Shown: positions 42,861 through 46,107 of the stretch, one piece after another
How the letters are laid out: each line of letters opens with the position of its first letter
Numbering within the stretch: the first letter of the stretch is position 1
From: an uncultured Clostridia bacterium
GTDB taxonomy: Bacteria; Bacillota; Clostridia; Christensenellales; CAG-138
Reading direction: 5' to 3'
Assembly (NCBI GenBank): GCA_947168565.1
Contig: CAMVMM010000018.1
Location: 1-46,107, forward strand
Length of the DNA: 46,107 nt
Made by a program: the position numbers and the translations under genes
Notes under the pieces: model-generated
The model's input: the letters and a program-made list of their open reading frames with translations, nothing else
What the model was told of the DNA's origin: nothing
Database searches by the model: none

Positions 42861-42898
42861 AGGAGCCTACCTGATACGCCGGGCGTATGGGTAAGCTC
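42861..42898. terminator. Hairpin after the PRPP-synthetase-like gene
   Basis: A strong inner stem (ATACGCC with GGCGTAT) is extended by GGAGC-TACC type outer pairing. It lies about 40 bases past the gene end. The T-runs on both sides are weak, so the terminator role is likely but not certain. Confidence 0.6.
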
Positions 42899-42938
42899 CC
42901 GCTTTTAAGAAGGAATTATGGATTATCGGAAGGTGTCA

Positions 42939-43946
42939 TTAAGCATCCTCAAAGCTCATATCAAGCAGCTTCTTGGGCAGGTGCGCAAACATATCCGCCA
43001 TCGCATTTTTTTCGTGGATGGTGCGCACGGCCTCCGCAAAGAGCGGCGCCGCCGAAATGACCTTTATCTTTTTGGAATCCGTCAGTACCTCTTCATTATT
43101 TACCGTGTCGGTGGTCACAAGCAGCTTTATGGGACTGTTTTCGATATTGCGAACGGCCTCCTCCTTAACTATGGCGTGGGAAAGGAAGGCATACACCTCG
43201 GAAGCGCCCTTATCCATAAGGCCGTAGGAAACCTTAACGAGCGTGTTTCCGCTGATGGTGAAATCATCCACCACCATGCAGCGCTTGCCGCGCACGTCGC
43301 CGATGATCTCGATGGCGTTCGGGTTTTCGTCGTGTCCAACGCGCACCTTATCGCCTATCGCCACGTTGCAGTTCAGCAGATTGGCATACGCCCTTGCGCG
43401 CTTTGCGGAGCCCGCATCCGGCGCAACCACCACAAGATCCTCATCCACGATGCCGATCCTGCGGGCGTACTCGCTCAGAAGGGGGCTGGCATAGAGGTGA
43501 TCCACGGGCTTGGAGAAGAAGCCCTGCACCTGCGGCGCGTGCAGATCCATGCAGATAACGCGATCCGCTCCGCACAGCTCTATGCAGTCCGCGCACACCC
43601 TGGCGCGAATGGAAACACGGGGCTCGTCCTTCTTATCGGCCTTGGCATAGCCGAAATACGGGATAACGGCGGTGATGGAGTTTGCGCTGGCACGCTTGAA
43701 CGCATCTATCCAGAAAATAAGCTCGGTAAAGGCATTGTTCGGATCCTTGCCAATGGACTGAACTATATAAACGTCCTTATTTCGAATGGATTCATCGGCC
43801 CGAACGTAGATGCCGCCCTCGGTGAAGATGTGAGTGGTGGATTTGCCGATCTCAACTCCAAGATAGCGGCACATTTTTTCCGCAAACGGCCTGCTTGCGG
43901 AGCCGGCAAAGATCGTGATGCGGCCATCGCCTTCATGCGTATTCAT
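42939..43946 (-). CDS. prs: Ribose-phosphate pyrophosphokinase-like protein
   Basis: This 335-residue protein matches PRPP synthetase over its length (ITIFAGSASRPFAEKMCRYLG, IPYFGYAKADKKDEPRVSIRA, VICMDLHAPQVQGFFSKPVDHLYA, VVVAPDAGSAKRARAYAN). The PRPP-binding loop reads VVDDFTISGNTL instead of the usual VDDIIDTAGTL form, so the loop Asp and Thr are replaced. I recall such DDFTISG variants in other Clostridia, so it may be a functional second branch rather than a broken enzyme. The ribosome site is GGGGGTG before ATG. It sits downstream of the peptidase and PqqD genes on the same strand, but about 125 bases away. Confidence 0.85.
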   Translation of the reverse strand: MNTHEGDGRITIFAGSASRPFAEKMCRYLGVEIGKSTTHIFTEGGIYVRADESIRNKDVYIVQSIGKDPNNAFTELIFWIDAFKRASANSITAVIPYFGYAKADKKDEPRVSIRARVCADCIELCGADRVICMDLHAPQVQGFFSKPVDHLYASPLLSEYARRIGIVDEDLVVVAPDAGSAKRARAYANLLNCNVAIGDKVRVGHDENPNAIEIIGDVRGKRCMVVDDFTISGNTLVKVSYGLMDKGASEVYAFLSHAIVKEEAVRNIENSPIKLLVTTDTVNNEEVLTDSKKIKVISAAPLFAEAVRTIHEKNAMADMFAHLPKKLLDMSFEDA

Positions 43947-44070
43947 AAAAACACCCCCTAAAGCTTGATTCCCATAAAATTATAGCAGACAATCCCTGCC
44001 GCTTCAATGTTTGAGCGGCGGGTAAAAAAGTATATTTATGATCATTTTCAAAGAATAAAGTGCAGGCGGC

Positions 44071-44604
44071 CTATTTTTTAAGCATTTGGCGAAGCCTGCG
44101 CTTTATCGGCCGCAGCGGCTTTTTGATGCTTGCGCCGATGCGCTTGAGCACCATTCTGCGGCGGTACCTGCTTCCCCAATGCTTCACGTACGCTTTATAC
44201 ACCGCGCCGTTCAGATCCACCTCGTGCCCGCGCCGTGTGAGCCCGCACATAACGCCGACCACCCAATCAAACGGCACGCGCTCCATATTCACGTTGTTGT
44301 CGCCGCAGATGATATAGTACCCATCGCACACCTTGCGCACGCGGTGCAGGATGTACTGCCCCTCGAACCTTTGCATTGGTATGCGGTAGAGGGCAACGTC
44401 GTTTACCTTCAAAATTCCGTCCGGATAAACGTCCTGCGGTTTTTTTATCTCCACAAGATCGCGGTTCGTTTTAAGCAGCGGACGCATGCTCCTGCCCTGT
44501 GTAGCCCAAACAAAGGAGCCCTTTTTTTCAAGGATCTCCTCTATTGAGGCAAACACCACGGCGCCGCCTTTTTCTTTTTTTTCGGAATTATCCAAGGCAT
44601 TCAT
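44071..44604 (-). CDS. S24/S26-type peptidase (signal peptidase-like)
   Basis: This 177-residue protein has the segment ATQGRSMRPLLKTNRDLVEI with the candidate nucleophile serine (about S39). It continues NDVALYRIPMQRFEGQYILHRVRKV, then YIICGDNN. These are the boxes of the LexA/signal peptidase clan, although the usual lysine of the Ser-Lys dyad appears as Arg in LHRVRKV or must be a nearby Lys. No membrane anchor is visible; the C-terminus is strongly basic (RRRMVLKRIGASIKKP). It lies 65 bases downstream of the PqqD-like gene on the same strand, and such pairs are seen in RiPP clusters. Confidence 0.72.
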   Translation of the reverse strand: MNALDNSEKKEKGGAVVFASIEEILEKKGSFVWATQGRSMRPLLKTNRDLVEIKKPQDVYPDGILKVNDVALYRIPMQRFEGQYILHRVRKVCDGYYIICGDNNVNMERVPFDWVVGVMCGLTRRGHEVDLNGAVYKAYVKHWGSRYRRRMVLKRIGASIKKPLRPIKRRLRQMLKK

Positions 44605-44669
44605 AACAAAAGATTTTCTGTGCTGTATTTTGAAAGGCCGCTGCAGCGCGGCGGCGCGCTCGTTGAAGC

Positions 44670-44933
44670 CTAATCCTCGATAAGCTCGGCTTTTCTGAGC
44701 TCCCCGATCACCTCGCGGATATCGGAAAGCATGATCTCCGGGTCGCCATCGAACCTGCGCTTCATTTTGGCAAGGATCCTGCCCTCATCCGTGCGGTGCT
44801 TCAGGCATTTTATGATGAAGGCGGCGGTGGAATTGCCGTGGATCACGCCGCGAAACGCCTGCCCGCTGCCCGCAACGATGAGCGAAAGCTCGTCGCCGTT
44901 CTTTTTTTGAAGCACTCCCTTTTTAAGCCGCAT
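44670..44933 (-). CDS. PqqD-like peptide-binding protein (RRE)
   Basis: I place the start at the ATG at 44933 (MRLKKGVLQKKNGDEL), 8 bases after GGAGG; longer readings add an implausible extension. The product is 87 residues. It shows the PqqD fold pattern: beta hairpin (GDELSLIVAGSGQAFRGVIHGNSTAAFIIKCL) followed by helices (RTDEGRILAKMKRRFDG and IMLSDIREVIGELRKAELI). PqqD-type RiPP recognition elements bind the leader of a precursor peptide and present it to a modifying enzyme. A peptidase gene follows and a precursor-like gene lies 0.8 kb away; no radical SAM or cyclase gene is in the window. Confidence 0.75.
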   Translation of the reverse strand: MRLKKGVLQKKNGDELSLIVAGSGQAFRGVIHGNSTAAFIIKCLKHRTDEGRILAKMKRRFDGDPEIMLSDIREVIGELRKAELIED

Positions 44934-45075
44934 ATCAGTATCCTCCGCGTGAAGAAAAACCTCTCCATATATATGATACAGCAAAAGCTGCGGTTTGTCA
45001 ACCGTTTTGAAGCAGTTCGTTCGGACTAACGGCGGCAAAGCATATATTTTTTTATTAAAATGCCGCCGCATGGTA

Positions 45076-45104
45076 TTGACATTGTGAAAGAACAGGATTA
45101 AAAT
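45076..45104 (+). promoter_or_regulatory. Sigma-A promoter of the YegP-type gene
   Basis: TTGACA (45076-45081) is followed after exactly 17 bases by TAAAAT (45099-45104). The start near 45,111 lies about 35 bases before the gene. This near-consensus pair suggests strong expression. Confidence 0.88.
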
Positions 45105-45145
45105 AATAATATACCTAAAACACACACGGAAAGGATGTGCAACAA

Positions 45146-45538
45146 ATGGGCAAATTCATAATCAGCAAGTGCAACGGCGGCTTTACGTACAATCTCAATG
45201 CGGCAAACGGTCAGGTCATCGCCACCGGCGGACAGGTTTATGCAAGCGTGGACACCTGCAGGCACGGCTGCGAAAGCGTTATTGCGAACGCTCCCCTTGC
45301 GGAGCTTGAGGATCAGACCGTGGAAGGCTTCGAGCAGGCGGGCTGCCCCAAGTTTGAGCTTTATACGGACAAGGCGGGCGAGTTCCGCTTCCGCCTCAAG
45401 GCTGCGAACGGCCAGATCATCGCCGCGAGCGAGGGCTACGTTAAGAAGGATGGTTGCCTGAACGGCATCAACAGCGTTCGCGTGAATGCCGCCGATTCCG
45501 AGATAATTCTTCCCGAACCCGAACCGGAAGCGAAATAA
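45146..45538 (+). CDS. YegP-family (DUF1508) protein with two repeats
   Basis: The start is the ATG at 45146 (MGKFIISKCNGGFTYNLNAANG), the product 130 residues. Two DUF1508 repeats are visible: one with FTYNLNAANGQVIATGGQVYAS...CRHGCESVIANAP (residues 11-52), the second with FRFRLKAANGQIIAASEGYVKK...CLNGINSVRVNA (about 79-117). The C-terminus is acidic (LPEPEPEAK). YegP domains are small beta-rich modules of unknown function in many bacteria. It has its own strong promoter and terminator and lies between the PqqD gene and the peptide gene, on the opposite strand from both. Confidence 0.9.
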   Translation: MGKFIISKCNGGFTYNLNAANGQVIATGGQVYASVDTCRHGCESVIANAPLAELEDQTVEGFEQAGCPKFELYTDKAGEFRFRLKAANGQIIAASEGYVKKDGCLNGINSVRVNAADSEIILPEPEPEAK

Positions 45539-45560
45539 GCCTCCGCATAAACGACCCCGG

Positions 45561-45590
45561 AGGGGAATGCAGCGCGCATTCCCCTTTCTT
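45561..45590 (+). terminator. Terminator of the YegP-type gene
   Basis: GGGGAATGC (45562-45570) pairs with GCATTCCCC (45576-45584) and is followed by TTTCTTT. Confidence 0.9.
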
Positions 45591-45593
45591 TAT

Positions 45594-45678
45594 GCGGTTT
45601 TGTTTGCTTTAATTCAAAACCGGCCCCCGCTTTCGCGCGGTTTGTTTGCTTTAATCGAAAACCGGCCCCCGCTTTCGC
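45594..45678. repeat. 42-bp tandem repeat between YegP and the peptide gene
   Basis: Two near-identical units lie head to tail (45594-45636 and 45637-45678), each starting GCGGTTT and ending CCCCCGCTTTCGC. They differ by one extra T and a TC/CG change. The second unit forms one arm of the terminator hairpin for the leftward peptide gene. Confidence 0.88.
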
Positions 45679-45690
45679 CGGGACCGGTTC
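45659..45690 (-). terminator. Terminator of the peptide gene
   Basis: On the - strand GAACCGGTCCC pairs with GGGGGCCGGTT, followed by TTCGATT. It lies about 35 bases past the stop codon. Confidence 0.7.
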
Positions 45691-45723
45691 ACTGCTTTAC
45701 GGATTCACGAAAGCGCCGCCGCG

Positions 45724-45981
45724 TCAGGAATTGAACACCACTCCGTCATCGGTGGACGCATACAGGCATGCGCCATCATCGCCGCCGTACAGATCCATGT
45801 ATTCATGCTCGGTCATATCGCACCCCATCTGAGGAACCGCAAGAACAATAACGTTGTTATTGTCATCAGGCATTTTGATGTATGACCAGTAATCCTCCGC
45901 ATCCGAACAGGTTCTGACAGCCTTTGTCTGCAATGCCATGGATTCCTTCAAAAGATCCGGCTTAACGTACTTCTTTTTCAT
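45724..45981 (-). CDS. Small peptide gene with RiPP-precursor-like leader
   Basis: The start is the ATG at 45981, preceded by GGAGG; the product is 85 residues. The N-terminus MKKKYVKPDLLKESMALQT has the Y-x-x-P-x-L spacing known from RRE-binding leaders such as those of lasso peptides. An acidic, Tyr/Asp-rich C-terminal part with three cysteines (VRTCSD, QMGCDM, GACLY) follows. There is no signal peptide. A PqqD-like gene and a peptidase gene lie nearby on the same strand, and the dockerin gene ends 17 bases upstream, so the two may share a transcript. It resembles precursors of the KKYxxPxL type, but no modified product can be named. Confidence 0.6.
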   Translation of the reverse strand: MKKKYVKPDLLKESMALQTKAVRTCSDAEDYWSYIKMPDDNNNVIVLAVPQMGCDMTEHEYMDLYGGDDGACLYASTDDGVVFNS

Positions 45982-45998
45982 GATTTCCTCCAATTCCG

Positions 45999-46107
45999 TT
46001 ATGCGAGCGCTTTCCTGATAATTATCACGCTGTCCATCATATCCACGAAGCCGTTTTCATCGGCATCGCCGCAGTATCTGCCGAAGATCCCCAGCGCGTC
46101 GCCGCTC
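45999..46107 (-). CDS. C-terminus of a dockerin-type protein (partial)
   Basis: The frame enters from the right edge and ends at the TAA at 45999-46001. It reads GRYCGDADENGFVDMMDSVIIIRKALA, a type I dockerin half-repeat with the calcium loop D-A-D-E-N-G-F-V-D-M-M-D. Dockerins attach secreted proteins to cohesin modules. Only 35 residues are visible, so the rest of the protein is unknown. It ends 17 bases upstream of the peptide gene on the same strand. Confidence 0.75.
   Translation of the reverse strand, partial: SGDALGIFGRYCGDADENGFVDMMDSVIIIRKALA

Noticed and set aside
42918-43961. 347-codon + strand frame opposite the PRPP-synthetase-like gene
   Set aside because: It is antisense to a conserved enzyme; it is a shadow frame.

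Overview
The window reads as a GC-rich chromosomal contig of a spore-forming gut-type Clostridia member (Bacillota). The evidence is spoVAD and spoVAE, a T-box leader in front of valS, sigma-A type promoters, purine-rich Shine-Dalgarno sites, and a large conjugative element of the Tn1549/CTn family. Species cannot be named from sequence alone.

Positions 1 to about 25,258 are the bulk of an integrative conjugative element, open at the left edge, so its integrase and excisionase are not in the window. From left to right it holds an oriT-like region, mobC and relaxase (+), a small membrane protein, a SLOG-fold protein and an XRE regulator. A long leftward operon follows. Read from its promoter side (right) it encodes a DUF6017 replication-type protein, PcfB, the VirD4 coupling ATPase, a Maff2 pilin-like protein, a VirB6-like channel protein, a radical SAM gene, PrgI, VirB4, a Bro-N antirepressor, an unknown protein, a C5 DNA methyltransferase, an NlpC/P60 wall hydrolase, a PAPS-reductase-like protein, DUF4315, DUF4366, topoisomerase III, an unknown protein, an ArdA-type antirestriction protein and a 58-residue protein. 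Genes mostly overlap or abut. Three lesions stand out. A 2.6 kb group II intron with an RT/HNH protein splits the VirB6 gene. The radical SAM gene has a one-base frameshift. The methyltransferase carries a second, convincing reading frame across its C-terminal half.

The right end of the element falls at about 25,259, exactly where the start codon of a DUF362 lipoprotein gene should be. From there to about 35,740 is host chromosome: DUF362 plus permease, two unknown acidic proteins, an S66 peptidase, valS with a promoter, T-box and terminator, spoVAD-spoVAE, and a membrane-anchored amidase. From 35,770 to 37,420 lies a second, decayed insertion scar: an N-terminally truncated tyrosine recombinase, tRNA-Ser(CGA), and a 48-bp copy of the 5' half of that tRNA.

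The rest is cbiB, proC, a zinc-ribbon membrane protein, rarA and a PRPP-synthetase-like gene. Last comes a suggestive group at the right edge: an S24/S26 peptidase, a PqqD-like protein, a YegP-type protein, an 85-residue peptide with a RiPP-like leader, and the C-terminus of a dockerin protein. The right-edge group is the best candidate for an undescribed system; the intron, the double-frame methyltransferase and the shared C-terminal tail of three element proteins are the next most unusual items.
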